From positions 372,001 to 436,000 of the forward strand of contig NZ_JAIUJS010000001.1 of the NCBI RefSeq assembly GCF_020166345.1: DNA of 64,000 bases, written 5' to 3'. The notes beneath the pieces were generated by a model. That model had not been told where the DNA came from. It saw nothing but the letters and a program-made list of their open reading frames with translations, and searched no databases. Origin of the DNA: Winogradskyella vincentii. Lineage in GTDB: Bacteria > Bacteroidota > Bacteroidia > Flavobacteriales > Flavobacteriaceae. The number at the start of each line of letters is the position of its first letter. Positions within the stretch are counted from its first letter, which is position 1. A program made the translations under genes and the position numbers. This document shows, in pieces, positions 8,214 to 17,656 of the stretch.

Positions 8214-8627
8214 ATGAAGCAGTTTTTCCATAAAATAATGTCTTTAGCAATGGCTTTTGTAGTGTTATGCTCTACAATGTCATTTACTGTGAATATGCAT
8301 TATTGTGGAGATACTTTAGTAGAAACTGCTATCTTTCAAAAAGCCAAAGGGTGCGGAATGGAAATGGAAAAGCCTTCAACCGAAGGATGTTCTATTACCA
8401 AGAAAAATTGTTGTGATGATGAACAATTAGCAATTGAAGGTCAAGACGAATTACAATTGCAAGTTGACAAAATCTCATTTGAGCAACAGGTATTCATCGC
8501 TTCATTTGTTTATACTTTTATTAACCTTTTTGAAGGTTTAGACAATAATGTATCTACTTACGAAGAATATAAACCGCCACTCGTCGTCAGGCAACTCTAC
8601 AAGATTGACGAGACATACTTAATTTGA
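8214..8627 (+). CDS. HYC_CC_PP family protein
   Basis: This 137-residue exported protein starts at ATG 8214 (MKQFFHKIMSLAMAFVVLCS). An upstream in-frame TTG would prefix a signal peptide with unrelated residues. The family hallmarks are all visible: NMHYCGD (HYC), NCCDD (CC) and KPPLVV (PP), ending with the usual ETYLI. Such proteins sit in Bacteroidetes copper/silver islands; the Cys/His residues suggest periplasmic metal binding, but no function is proven. TAACTTCG at 8198-8205 resembles a -7 element, so the gene may open the Cus transcription unit. Confidence 0.82.
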   Translation: MKQFFHKIMSLAMAFVVLCSTMSFTVNMHYCGDTLVETAIFQKAKGCGMEMEKPSTEGCSITKKNCCDDEQLAIEGQDELQLQVDKISFEQQVFIASFVYTFINLFEGLDNNVSTYEEYKPPLVVRQLYKIDETYLI

Positions 8628-8647
8628 TTTTTAAACAATAGACTCTT

Positions 8648-8707
8648 TTATCCTATGACTGCAATGTCGTAAGGATAATTTGCTGTATTCGGTGTTTTTC
8701 AAACACC
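8648..8707. other. Two hairpins between HYC_CC_PP and cusA
   Basis: TTATCCT (8648-8654) pairs with AGGATAA (8672-8678), with a small inner GAC/GTC helix. A second hairpin pairs GGTGTTT (8691-8697) with AAACACC (8701-8707) around a 3-base loop. No T-run follows, so they may be leader RNA structure or a weak processing/attenuation site rather than a classical terminator. Confidence 0.4.
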
Positions 8708-8736
8708 AATGTCTAATTGTTTAATTATCAAAGCCA

Positions 8737-11700
8737 ATGCTAAATAAAAGCATCAAATTTTTAATAGAAAATAAACTCGTAGCAGTTTTATTATTAGTTC
8801 TCTTTATAGGTTGGGGAACAGTCAACGCACCTTTCAATTGGGATACAGGATTCTTACCAAGCAATCCTGTTGCTGTAGATGCCATACCAGATATAGGTGA
8901 AAACCAACAAATAGTATTTACTAAATGGGATGGTCGTTCACCACAAGATATTGAAGATCAAATTACGTACCCATTAACGACGTCCTTGCTAGGAATTCCT
9001 GGGGTAAAAACGATCCGTAGTTCTTCTATGTTCGGCTTTTCAAGTATCTATATCATTTTTGAAGAAGACATAGAATTTTACTGGAGTAGAAGTCGTATTC
9101 TCGAAAAACTTAATTCCTTACCAAGTGGTTTATTACCCGAAGGTGTTAATCCTGCATTGGGTCCAGATGCCACAGGATTAGGACAAATATTTTGGTACAC
9201 GCTTGAAGGTCGTGATGAAAACGGTAATGTAACTGGTGGTTGGGATTTACAGGAATTACGAAGTATTCAGGATTACTATGTAAAGTATGCGTTGTCCTCT
9301 GCAAGTGGTGTTTCAGAGGTTGCTTCTATTGGTGGCTATGTTCAAGAATATCAAGTGGATGTAAATCCAGAACTAATGCGTCAGTATAATATTGGATTGC
9401 ATCACGTTGTAAAAGCGGTTAAGGAAAGCAATAAAGATATTGGTGCACAAACTTTGGAAATTAACCAAGCCGAATATTTAGTGCGTGGTTTGGGTTATGT
9501 GAAATCCATTTCAGACATCGAAAATGCGGTAGTCACTTCCGAAGACTATACATCAATCAGAATAAAAGATATTGGAAAAGTCTCTTTAGGTCCTGCAACA
9601 CGTAGAGGGCTTTTAGATAAGGAAGGTGCAGAAGTTGTTGGTGCTGTTGTGGTTGCTCGTTATGGTGCAAATCCAATGGAAGTCATCAATAACGTAAAAG
9701 AAAAAATTAATGAATTAAGTACAGGATTACCTTCAAAGGTATTGGCGGATGGTAGAACTTCCCAAGTAACCATAGTACCCTTTTATGACAGAACAGAATT
9801 AATTCAAGAAACTTTAGGTACACTCAATGAAGCCTTAACTCTTGAAATATTGATTACCATTTTGGTTATAATCATAATGGTGTTTAATCTTCGAGCGTCC
9901 GTATTAATTTCTGGACTACTGCCAGTAGCAGTTTTAATGGTATTTATAGCGATGAAACTCTTTGGTGTCGATGCTAATATTGTCGCATTATCTGGTATTG
10001 CTATTGCTATTGGTACAATGGTCGATGTTGGTGTTATACTATCAGAAAATATAATTCGACATTTAGATGAAGATGATGGCACACAATCCATTAACACGGT
10101 AGTTTACAACGCAACAGCCGAAGTATCTGGTGCAATCGTAACCGCAGTAATGACCACCATTATTAGTTTCATTCCTGTATTTACGATGATTGGTGCAGAA
10201 GGAAAACTATTCAGACCATTGGCTTTCACAAAAACCTTTGCATTAACAGCTTCTATAATTGTAGCGCTATTTTTAATTCCGCCTTTCGCTGCATTTTTAT
10301 TCCGAAAGAAAAGCATTAATAACACTTTTAAATATGTTTTAAATGGCGTTTTAATAGCATTGGGAATTGTAGCAATAGTCTATGGATATTGGTTAGGATT
10401 GATTTTGATAGCGTTTGGAATTACAGCACTTCTCAATCTTCAAAGTAAGATAACAGACAAGCAAGCTAATCTTATCAATATCATTATTTCGGTATCAGCT
10501 ATTGTATTCTTGTTAGCAGAATACTGGAGACCATTAGGCATTGATAAAAGCATTTTTTGGAATCTCATTTTTGTGAGTGTTATTTGCTTTGGTTTATTAG
10601 GTGTTTTCTCATTATTTATAAAATACTACACACGTATTTTAAAGTGGTGTTTAGATAATAAGTTGCTCTTTTTGTCTGTCCCAACAGCTATTGTCATTGC
10701 AGGATTTTTCATTATGAAAAATACAGGCAAAGAGTTTATGCCCTCATTAAATGAAGGCTCATTTCTACTAATGCCAACCTCGATGCCTCATTCTGGTGTA
10801 GAAGAAAACAAACGTGTTTTACAGCAATTAGATATGGCAGTAGCCAGTATTCCAGAGATTGAAACCGTAGTTGGTAAGGCAGGAAGAACAGAATCAGCTT
10901 TAGACCCAGCGCCATTATCAATGTATGAAAATATCATTCAGTACAAACCAGAATATATGCTTAATGAAAACGAAGAACGTCAACGCTATAAAATAAATGA
11001 AGATGGTTTGTTTGAATTGAAAGATGGACGATTCATCGCAAATCCAAATAATACTAAAGATGTTACTTTGAGCGTAATTAAAAACTCTCAATTAATAGAA
11101 GATAATGATGGTGAGTTTTATAGAAATTGGCGACCAGAAATACAATCACCAGACGATATTTGGAATGAAATTGTAAGAGTCACCAAATTGCCTGGTGTTA
11201 CCTCTGCACCAAAGCTACAACCTATTGAAACCAGATTGGTAATGCTTCAAACAGGAATGAGAGCGCCAATGGGTATCAAGGTAAAAGGTCAAGATTTAAA
11301 ACAAATTGAAGCGTTTGGTGTGCAGTTAGAGGATATTTTGAAACAAGCTGAAGGTGTAAAAGATGAAGCTGTTTTTGCAGACCGTATCGTAGGGAAACCC
11401 TATTTGTTAATTGATATTGATAGAGAAAAAATTGCACGTTATGGCGTTACCATTGAAGAGGTTCAAAACGTTTTGAAAGTTGCAGTTGGCGGAATGGTAT
11501 TAACCCAAACCGTTGAAGGTAGAGAGCGTTATGGTGTACGTGTTCGATACCCAAGAGAGTTAAGAGCTAATCCAACCGACTTAAAACAGATTTATGTACC
11601 AGTAGAAAAAGGCAGTCCAGTTCCTTTAAGCGAATTGGCAACAATAAAATATGAACAAGGTCCACAAGTAATTAAAAGTGAAGACACCTTTTTAGTAGGC

Positions 11701-12444
11701 TATGTATTATTTGATAAAATGGATGGTTTCGCAGAAGTAAGTGTTGTAGAAAATGCACAAGCCTTAATTCAAGAAAAAATAGATAATGGCGAATTAGTAG
11801 TACCAAAAGGTATTAATTATCAATTCACAGGAACATACGAAAATCAGTTGCGAGCCGAAAAAACCTTGTCGGTTGTTGTGCCTTTAGCATTAGCAATTAT
11901 TTTCTTAATTCTGTATTTCCAATTCCGTTCTGTAGGTACATCATTAATGGTATTTACAGGTATTGCAGTAGCATTTGCAGGCGGATTTCTAATGATATGG
12001 CTCTATGGTCAAGATTGGTTTTTAAACTTCAATTTCTTTGGCGAAAATCTACGTGATTTATTTCAGATGCATCCTATTAATTTAAGTGTTGCAGTTTGGG
12101 TGGGCTTTATTGCTCTTTTCGGAATTGCAACGGATGATGGTGTAGTTATGGCAACGTATTTAACGCAAACTTTCAATAGAAACACACCAGATAATAAAAA
12201 GGAAGTAAGAACATCTGTTGTAGAAGCAGGAGAAAAACGTATCAGACCTTGCTTAATGACAACAGCTACAACCATATTAGCATTATTACCAGTATTAACA
12301 TCAACAGGACGTGGTAGCGATATTATGATTCCTATGGCAATACCAAGTTTTGGTGGAATGCTTATAGCCTTAATAACCTTATTTGTAGTACCAGTATTAT
12401 ATAGCTGGAAAGCCGAAGTTCAACTTAAAAGAACTGTAAAATGA
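8737..12444 (+). CDS. cusA: CusA-type heavy-metal RND efflux pump (Cu(I)/Ag(I))
   Basis: This is the inner-membrane proton-driven pump of a tripartite Cus system. The 1235 residues begin with TM1 (about 12-26) and the pore-domain text DAIPDIGENQQIVFT...RSPQDIEDQITYPL. The three methionines that relay Cu/Ag in E. coli CusA (M573, M623, M672) have counterparts here: M679 in LLMPTS, M729 in PLSMYENIIQYKP and M836 in RLVMLQTG. This supports Cu/Ag over the Zn/Co/Cd Czc class. The protein is about 190 residues longer than E. coli CusA. Extra hydrophobic segments lie at about 530-630, and about 57 extra residues lie between M729 and M836. It overlaps the TolC gene by 4 bp. Confidence 0.9.
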   Translation: MLNKSIKFLIENKLVAVLLLVLFIGWGTVNAPFNWDTGFLPSNPVAVDAIPDIGENQQIVFTKWDGRSPQDIEDQITYPLTTSLLGIPGVKTIRSSSMFGFSSIYIIFEEDIEFYWSRSRILEKLNSLPSGLLPEGVNPALGPDATGLGQIFWYTLEGRDENGNVTGGWDLQELRSIQDYYVKYALSSASGVSEVASIGGYVQEYQVDVNPELMRQYNIGLHHVVKAVKESNKDIGAQTLEINQAEYLVRGLGYVKSISDIENAVVTSEDYTSIRIKDIGKVSLGPATRRGLLDKEGAEVVGAVVVARYGANPMEVINNVKEKINELSTGLPSKVLADGRTSQVTIVPFYDRTELIQETLGTLNEALTLEILITILVIIIMVFNLRASVLISGLLPVAVLMVFIAMKLFGVDANIVALSGIAIAIGTMVDVGVILSENIIRHLDEDDGTQSINTVVYNATAEVSGAIVTAVMTTIISFIPVFTMIGAEGKLFRPLAFTKTFALTASIIVALFLIPPFAAFLFRKKSINNTFKYVLNGVLIALGIVAIVYGYWLGLILIAFGITALLNLQSKITDKQANLINIIISVSAIVFLLAEYWRPLGIDKSIFWNLIFVSVICFGLLGVFSLFIKYYTRILKWCLDNKLLFLSVPTAIVIAGFFIMKNTGKEFMPSLNEGSFLLMPTSMPHSGVEENKRVLQQLDMAVASIPEIETVVGKAGRTESALDPAPLSMYENIIQYKPEYMLNENEERQRYKINEDGLFELKDGRFIANPNNTKDVTLSVIKNSQLIEDNDGEFYRNWRPEIQSPDDIWNEIVRVTKLPGVTSAPKLQPIETRLVMLQTGMRAPMGIKVKGQDLKQIEAFGVQLEDILKQAEGVKDEAVFADRIVGKPYLLIDIDREKIARYGVTIEEVQNVLKVAVGGMVLTQTVEGRERYGVRVRYPRELRANPTDLKQIYVPVEKGSPVPLSELATIKYEQGPQVIKSEDTFLVGYVLFDKMDGFAEVSVVENAQALIQEKIDNGELVVPKGINYQFTGTYENQLRAEKTLSVVVPLALAIIFLILYFQFRSVGTSLMVFTGIAVAFAGGFLMIWLYGQDWFLNFNFFGENLRDLFQMHPINLSVAVWVGFIALFGIATDDGVVMATYLTQTFNRNTPDNKKEVRTSVVEAGEKRIRPCLMTTATTILALLPVLTSTGRGSDIMIPMAIPSFGGMLIALITLFVVPVLYSWKAEVQLKRTVK

Positions 12445-13676
12445 AACACATAAAATCACACATAAAAACAGTCTTTTTTCTTTGTTCGTTATTCTTTGTT
12501 CTCAAAGGAAATGCACAACAATTAGAAGTACTCATAGATGAAGCCTTAACAAACAATCCAGAAATTCAAAAGTTTGAGTTACAATACAAAAGAGCTTCTG
12601 AAAAAGTGAATGAAGTCAATACCATTCCGAACACCGAATTTGGAGTTGGTTACTTTGTAAGTGAACCGGAAACCAGAACAGGTGCACAACGCTTTAAAGT
12701 ATCTGCTAAACAAATGTTACCGTGGTTCGGAACCATTACATCGAGAGAAAATTATGTGAGTTCATTGGCAGATGCTAAATACGAGGACATTGTTATCGCA
12801 AAGCGAAAACTAATGGCTTCGGTATCACAATCCTATTATAATCTATACGCGAACAAAGCAAAGCAAGAGGTCTTAACTGAAAACATTAAACTATTAGAAA
12901 CTTATGAGACGTTGGCATTAACTTCTGTTGAGGTTGGTAAAGCATCCGCAGTAGATGTGTTGCGATTGCAAATGCGTCAAAACGAAATGCAACAATTAAA
13001 AGATGTATTGCAACAACAATTTTTAGCAGAACAAACCAAATTCAATAATCTATTGAATAGAGATAATGATGTTACCGTGAATGTGGTAGATAGTGTAATG
13101 ATACCTTCTGAAGACTTTGATATTACTTCTGAAAATTTAGCATTACATCCTGAATTACTAAAATATGATAAGCTCTATCAATCCATAGAGCAATCAGAAT
13201 TATTAAATCAAAAAGAAAGCAGTCCAATGATTGGTTTTGGATTAGATTATATCAATGTTTCAGAAAGGCCAAATATGGATTTCAGCGATAACGGAAAGGA
13301 TATTGTAATGCCAATGGTTTCGGTGTCAATCCCAATTTTCAATAAGAAATATAAATCCCAAACCAAACAAAACGAGTTAGAACAGCAAGAAATAACAGTT
13401 CAAAAGCAGGAACGATTAAACACTTTGGAAACACTTTTAAGCAAGGCGATTAATGAGCGTATTTCTGCAAGAATAAGTTATACTACTCAAACTAAAAACC
13501 TAAAACAAGCAAAAGATGCAGAAGATATTTTAATCAAAAGCTATGAAACAGGAACGATTGATTTTAATGATGTTTTAGACATTCAAGAGTTACAGCTAAA
13601 GTTTCAAATGAACCAAATAGAATCTGTGAAGACCTACTTTGTACAAACTACTATAATTAATTATTTAACTAATTAA
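12441..13676 (+). CDS. TolC-family outer-membrane efflux protein (CusC role)
   Basis: This 411-residue protein has a signal peptide (HIKSHIKTVFFLCSLFFVLKGNAQ) and the two-fold long-helix architecture of outer-membrane efflux ducts. Examples are LTNNPEIQKFELQYKRASEKV in the first half and a second repeat from about 220 (HPELLKYDKLYQSIEQSELL). The periplasmic helical part contains long Gln/Glu-rich coiled coils. It would form the outer-membrane exit channel for the CusA pump and CusB adaptor. Its ATG lies inside the cusA stop (ATGA overlap), so the two are translationally coupled. Confidence 0.87.
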   Translation: MKHIKSHIKTVFFLCSLFFVLKGNAQQLEVLIDEALTNNPEIQKFELQYKRASEKVNEVNTIPNTEFGVGYFVSEPETRTGAQRFKVSAKQMLPWFGTITSRENYVSSLADAKYEDIVIAKRKLMASVSQSYYNLYANKAKQEVLTENIKLLETYETLALTSVEVGKASAVDVLRLQMRQNEMQQLKDVLQQQFLAEQTKFNNLLNRDNDVTVNVVDSVMIPSEDFDITSENLALHPELLKYDKLYQSIEQSELLNQKESSPMIGFGLDYINVSERPNMDFSDNGKDIVMPMVSVSIPIFNKKYKSQTKQNELEQQEITVQKQERLNTLETLLSKAINERISARISYTTQTKNLKQAKDAEDILIKSYETGTIDFNDVLDIQELQLKFQMNQIESVKTYFVQTTIINYLTN

Positions 13677-13679
13677 ACT

Positions 13680-14405
13680 ATGAATAAATCAACATATATA
13701 ATCGTATTGGTAATAATGGTAATTGCTTTTACCTCTTGCCAAAACACACACAAAAAAGAAGTCTCAATATTAGTAAAACATTCGGGAGCTTTAAGAACAA
13801 TAATGTCTGGTAACATTCAACCCGTAATTAGTTTAGATACACTTTCAAAAAAGAAACATCTATATGCTCTTGGTGCTGTAGATAATCTCAAAGGTGAAAT
13901 ACAAATATTTGATAGTAAACCGAGCAACAGCTTTGTGATTGATAGTAGCTTGCAAATTAAAGATTCTTATAGTCTAAAAGCGTCTTTATTAGTATATGCT
14001 GAAGTGGAAGAATGGGATACTTTTCAAATCGAGAATAGTAAGACAAAAAGTGATTTAGAAGAACAAATTTTTGAACTCGCCACAAATAGTGGAATCAATA
14101 CTGAAGAACCATTTCCTTTCTTATTAGAAGGTATAATCGCCTCTGTGGATTGGCACGTCATAAATTGGAAAGATGGTGATACTATCCACAACCATAAAAA
14201 GCATAAGGAATCTGGTTTAAATGGAACTTTAGCAAATAGAAGAGTTCAAATTATAGGCTTCTATTCCACAAAGCATAAAGCAGTTTTCACTCATCATACT
14301 ACCAATATGCATATGCATTTTAAAACTGATGATAATGCTATTGCTGGTCATATTGATGATTTATCATTTAATCAAACAGTAACATTAAAGCTACCAAAAA
14401 AATGA
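13680..14405 (+). CDS. Acetolactate-decarboxylase-like lipoprotein
   Basis: This 241-residue protein has a lipoprotein signal (IVMVIAFTSCQN, Cys about 20) and then a fold that looks like alpha-acetolactate decarboxylase. It has an N-terminal SGALRTIMSG, a central HLYALGAVDNLKGEIQIFD and the metal-ligand region NMHMHFKTDDNAIAGHIDD. The HxH plus downstream His are spaced as the zinc ligands of the enzyme family. The classical enzyme is cytosolic and makes acetoin, so an exported form inside a copper-efflux operon is unlikely to do that. A periplasmic metal-binding or other hydrolytic role is my inference. It starts 3 bp after the TolC gene and overlaps the next gene by 4 bp. Confidence 0.7.
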   Translation: MNKSTYIIVLVIMVIAFTSCQNTHKKEVSILVKHSGALRTIMSGNIQPVISLDTLSKKKHLYALGAVDNLKGEIQIFDSKPSNSFVIDSSLQIKDSYSLKASLLVYAEVEEWDTFQIENSKTKSDLEEQIFELATNSGINTEEPFPFLLEGIIASVDWHVINWKDGDTIHNHKKHKESGLNGTLANRRVQIIGFYSTKHKAVFTHHTTNMHMHFKTDDNAIAGHIDDLSFNQTVTLKLPKK

Positions 14406-15133
14406 AACATATATATAAAATAAAAGGAATGACCTGTGGCAGTTGTAAAGCATCTGTAGAAAACAGTTTAAGAGATATAGATGATGTTTCCGATGTCGAA
14501 GTTAATCTTGAAAATCAAGAAGCAACAATAACTATGGATAAACATATTGATATTGTAGAACTTCAAAAGTCTTTAGCATCGAAATATACCATAACTCAAA
14601 AAGAAATAAAGAATGTTTTTACGTCTACGCAATCTTCAAGTTTTGAGATTGAAGAAGAAAAAAGCAAATTACAACAACTTAAACCACTATTACTCATCAT
14701 CTTCTATATAGCGTCAGCAAGCGTATTGTTAAATTATAAAAATTGGAGTTGGAGCGAGTTTATGCTGGACTTTATGGGCTTATTCTACATCGTTTTTAGT
14801 TTTTTCAAGATGTTAGATTTAAAAGGTTTTCCAGAATCCTTTCGTATGTACGACCCTTTAGCTAAACGTGTTCCTTTTTATGGGAAAGTTTATCCATTTA
14901 TTGAAACAGCTTTAGGACTGATGTTTTTAATGCGGTTTGAAATTAATATAGCTTTAATAATTACACTAATAGTATTAGGGATAACAACAATTGGAGTAAC
15001 AAAAACATTATTGGACAAAAAATCAATACGATGTGCGTGTTTAGGTACTGCTTTAAAATTACCTATGACAGAAGCCACTTTTATTGAAAATGCTATTATG
15101 ATTGTAATGGCGACATTAATGCTTATAAATTAA
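14402..15133 (+). CDS. HMA domain fused to MauE/DoxX-like membrane protein
   Basis: This 243-residue protein has an N-terminal heavy-metal-associated domain (1-68) with the binding loop GMTCGSC. A charged linker leads to about four TM helices from residue 97 on. The last part carries KKSIRCACLGTALKLPMT, a Cys pair typical of MauE-like redox membrane proteins. A role in passing copper or reducing equivalents across the inner membrane is an inference. It overlaps the preceding lipoprotein gene by 4 bp and is 6 bp from the PepSY gene, so it belongs to the Cus operon. Confidence 0.75.
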   Translation: MKHIYKIKGMTCGSCKASVENSLRDIDDVSDVEVNLENQEATITMDKHIDIVELQKSLASKYTITQKEIKNVFTSTQSSSFEIEEEKSKLQQLKPLLLIIFYIASASVLLNYKNWSWSEFMLDFMGLFYIVFSFFKMLDLKGFPESFRMYDPLAKRVPFYGKVYPFIETALGLMFLMRFEINIALIITLIVLGITTIGVTKTLLDKKSIRCACLGTALKLPMTEATFIENAIMIVMATLMLIN

Positions 15134-15139
15134 ATTGTT

Positions 15140-15847
15140 ATGGTAAATAGACATACGGCGTTAAAAATTAGAAAAACCCACAGGTATTTGGGTCTCTTTT
15201 TAGGGATTCAATTCCTGTTTTGGACTATTAGTGGTTTATACTTTAGTTGGACGAACATCGATGAAATACACGGAGACCAATTTAAAAACTTGGAGTATCA
15301 ACCCAAAGCATTTAATAGTTTAATAAGTCCTTCAGAAATGGATGTTTCAAATGGAATAAAGACTATTGAATTAAGAGATATTGATAATGCACCGTACTAT
15401 TGGATAAATAAAGAGCAATTGTATAATGCTTTAGATGGAATGCCAAAAAATAGTATTACGCAGGATGAGGCACTCTATATTGCCAAAAACCATATGAAAA
15501 GTGGTTTAGAGGTAGAATCTGTTGAGCAAATTACTGAAACTGGAAAACACCACGAGTATCGAGAAAAACTACTACCTGCTTATGTTATCTCATATAAAAC
15601 AGATGAAGCACTAAAAGCATACGTTTCTGTAAGCGACGGAAAATTTCAAACCGTAAGACATCGTTCTTGGCGTTGGTTTGATTTTCTTTGGATGACACAT
15701 ACTATGGACTATGAAGGCAGAGACAATTTTAATACCATTGTTTTGAGAGCATTTTCACTTTTAGGATTGATAACCGTTTTAAGTGGGTTTTTGTTGTGGT
15801 ACACCTCGTCACCTTCAATTAAGAAATTATTAAAACGAAAAAAATAA
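15140..15847 (+). CDS. PepSY-associated TM domain protein
   Basis: This 235-residue protein has an N-terminal TM anchor (YLGLFLGIQFLFWTISGLYFSW), a periplasmic PepSY-like segment (about 105-175, with ITQDEALYIAKNHM and KAYVSVSDGKFQTVRHRSW) and a C-terminal TM helix (FSLLGLITVLSGFLLWYTS). The DFLWMTHTMDYEGRDNF stretch is common in PepSY-TM proteins of metal loci. Its biochemical role is unknown. It sits between the HMA-MauE gene and cusB with gaps of 6 and 4 bp. Confidence 0.78.
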   Translation: MVNRHTALKIRKTHRYLGLFLGIQFLFWTISGLYFSWTNIDEIHGDQFKNLEYQPKAFNSLISPSEMDVSNGIKTIELRDIDNAPYYWINKEQLYNALDGMPKNSITQDEALYIAKNHMKSGLEVESVEQITETGKHHEYREKLLPAYVISYKTDEALKAYVSVSDGKFQTVRHRSWRWFDFLWMTHTMDYEGRDNFNTIVLRAFSLLGLITVLSGFLLWYTSSPSIKKLLKRKK

Positions 15848-15851
15848 AGAA

Positions 15852-17624
15852 ATGAAAAAATATATAGTTTATCTCGGAATATTAGCTGTAGGTCTACTTT
15901 TAGGGTGGATACTGTTTGGTGGCTCATCAAAAGAAGATACAGACCATAATCACGATGCAGTTACAGAAACCAATCAAATGTGGACCTGTTCAATGCATCC
16001 ACAGATTATGCAACCAGCAGCAGGAGATTGCCCCATTTGTGGTATGGATTTAATTCCTGCAGAAAGCGGAAGTGATGGTTTATTAGCAGGCCAATTTAAG
16101 CTTACAGAAAACGCTATGGCTTTGGCTAATATTCAAACAACTGTTGTCGGTAAAGGCAATGCAGAAGGCAATACCATTAAACTATCTGGTAAGATTGCCG
16201 AAAATGAAGAAGCCAATGCGGTACAGGTAAGTTACTTTTCAGGTAGAATTGAACATTTGAATGTGAGTTTTACAGGCGAAGAAGTTCATAAAGGTCAGTT
16301 ATTAGCAACCATTTATTCGCCAGAACTCTATGCAGCGCAACAAGAATTGATTACAGCAGCATCTTTAAAAGAATCACAACCAGCTTTATACAAAGCGGTT
16401 CGTAATAAATTGAAGTTATGGAAGCTCTCTGAAAATCAAATCAATCAGATTGAAGAAACCCAAAAAGTGAAAGAAAACTTTCCTGTGTATGCAACCGTTT
16501 CAGGAACAGTTACCGAAAAATTAGTAGAGCAAGGCGATTTCATAAAACAAGGTCAACCGTTATTGAAGATTGCCAATCTCAACACGGTTTGGGCAAATTT
16601 TGATGTCTATGAAAACCAGATAGAGTTATTTAAAAAAGGTCAAGAAGTTTCTGTATCTACCAATGCAAATGCAAATAAGGTATTTAAAGGAAAAGTCGAT
16701 TTCATAGACCCAATTTTGAACAGTAAAACAAGAACAATAACCTTACGTGTAGTTCTAAATAATAAAGATTATGTATTTAAACCAGGAATGTTTGTGTCTG
16801 CAAATATTGATAGTGTTAAGAATGAAAATAAAGAAATCTTATCGATTCCTGCATCTGCTGTGTTATGGACTGGAGAACGCTCTGTGGTTTACTTAAAAAC
16901 AAATCCAGACCAAACCGTTTTTGAAATGCAAGAAGTAGTTTTAGGTAATCAAATAGGTAATGAATATGAGGTTTTAGAAGGTTTATTAGTTGGAAATGAA
17001 ATAGTGACTAACGGAACATTTACGGTTGATGCAGCAGCACAATTACAAGGCAAAAAGTCTATGATGAATAAAGATGGTGGCAAAGTAATGACTGGACACG
17101 AAGGTCATTTAGGTATGGATAACAATTCACCCAACAAAGAAAGTGACCACACTAATATGAATGAGCGTTTGAAAGTATCAATGAAATTTCAAGAGCAGTT
17201 AAAAGCTGTTTTCAATGAGTATATCAATTTAAAAGATGCTTTAGTAAAAGAAGATTCAAAAAGTACTTCAGCAAACGCAACAACTTTATTAAATAAATTG
17301 AATAAAGTAGATATGAAATTGTTGTCAGATAATAAGGCGCATAACCATTGGATGTCATTAGAAGGCGAAATAAAATCTTCTGCAACTTCAATTTCTGAAA
17401 CGTCCGATATAAAATCACAAAGAGACCATTTTAAACATTTATCATCACATCTAATCAATGCTGTACAACTATTTGGTGTCGATGAAAAGGTCTATGTAGA
17501 ATTTTGCCCAATGGCAGATAACAACAATGGTGCATATTGGTTGAGCAAAGAAGAAAAAGTAATCAATCCATATTTTGGCAGCGCAATGCTAACCTGTGGA
17601 GAAGTAAAACAAGTAATAGAATAA
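15852..17624 (+). CDS. cusB: CusB-type periplasmic adaptor with heavy-metal-binding and DUF3347 domains
   Basis: This adaptor links the CusA pump to the outer-membrane duct. In order the 590 residues hold an N-terminal membrane anchor, a His-rich linker, a heavy-metal-binding module with MWTCSMHPQIMQ...GDCPICGMDLIPA (about 37-67), the lipoyl/barrel-sandwich and helical hairpin parts (about 110-240), the beta-barrel region (TVWANFDVYENQIELFKKGQ, about 245 on), and a membrane-proximal domain. After a His-rich linker (about 410-435) comes a C-terminal DUF3347 domain ending EFCPMADNNNGAYWL...NPYFGSAMLTCGE. The Met/Cys/His content of both ends fits Cu/Ag delivery. A free-standing DUF3347 protein follows immediately. 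Confidence 0.88.
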   Translation: MKKYIVYLGILAVGLLLGWILFGGSSKEDTDHNHDAVTETNQMWTCSMHPQIMQPAAGDCPICGMDLIPAESGSDGLLAGQFKLTENAMALANIQTTVVGKGNAEGNTIKLSGKIAENEEANAVQVSYFSGRIEHLNVSFTGEEVHKGQLLATIYSPELYAAQQELITAASLKESQPALYKAVRNKLKLWKLSENQINQIEETQKVKENFPVYATVSGTVTEKLVEQGDFIKQGQPLLKIANLNTVWANFDVYENQIELFKKGQEVSVSTNANANKVFKGKVDFIDPILNSKTRTITLRVVLNNKDYVFKPGMFVSANIDSVKNENKEILSIPASAVLWTGERSVVYLKTNPDQTVFEMQEVVLGNQIGNEYEVLEGLLVGNEIVTNGTFTVDAAAQLQGKKSMMNKDGGKVMTGHEGHLGMDNNSPNKESDHTNMNERLKVSMKFQEQLKAVFNEYINLKDALVKEDSKSTSANATTLLNKLNKVDMKLLSDNKAHNHWMSLEGEIKSSATSISETSDIKSQRDHFKHLSSHLINAVQLFGVDEKVYVEFCPMADNNNGAYWLSKEEKVINPYFGSAMLTCGEVKQVIE

Positions 17625-17656
17625 TAAATCAAGTAATAACAATTAAATTTTAAACA

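Noticed and set aside
9804-10325. Long (-) strand frames inside cusA
   Set aside because: They are antisense to well-conserved RND transmembrane sequence and have no start signals or family features.
17189-17458. Overlapping (-) frames inside cusB
   Set aside because: They mirror the DUF3347 coding sequence in two frames; composition is that of a shadow frame.
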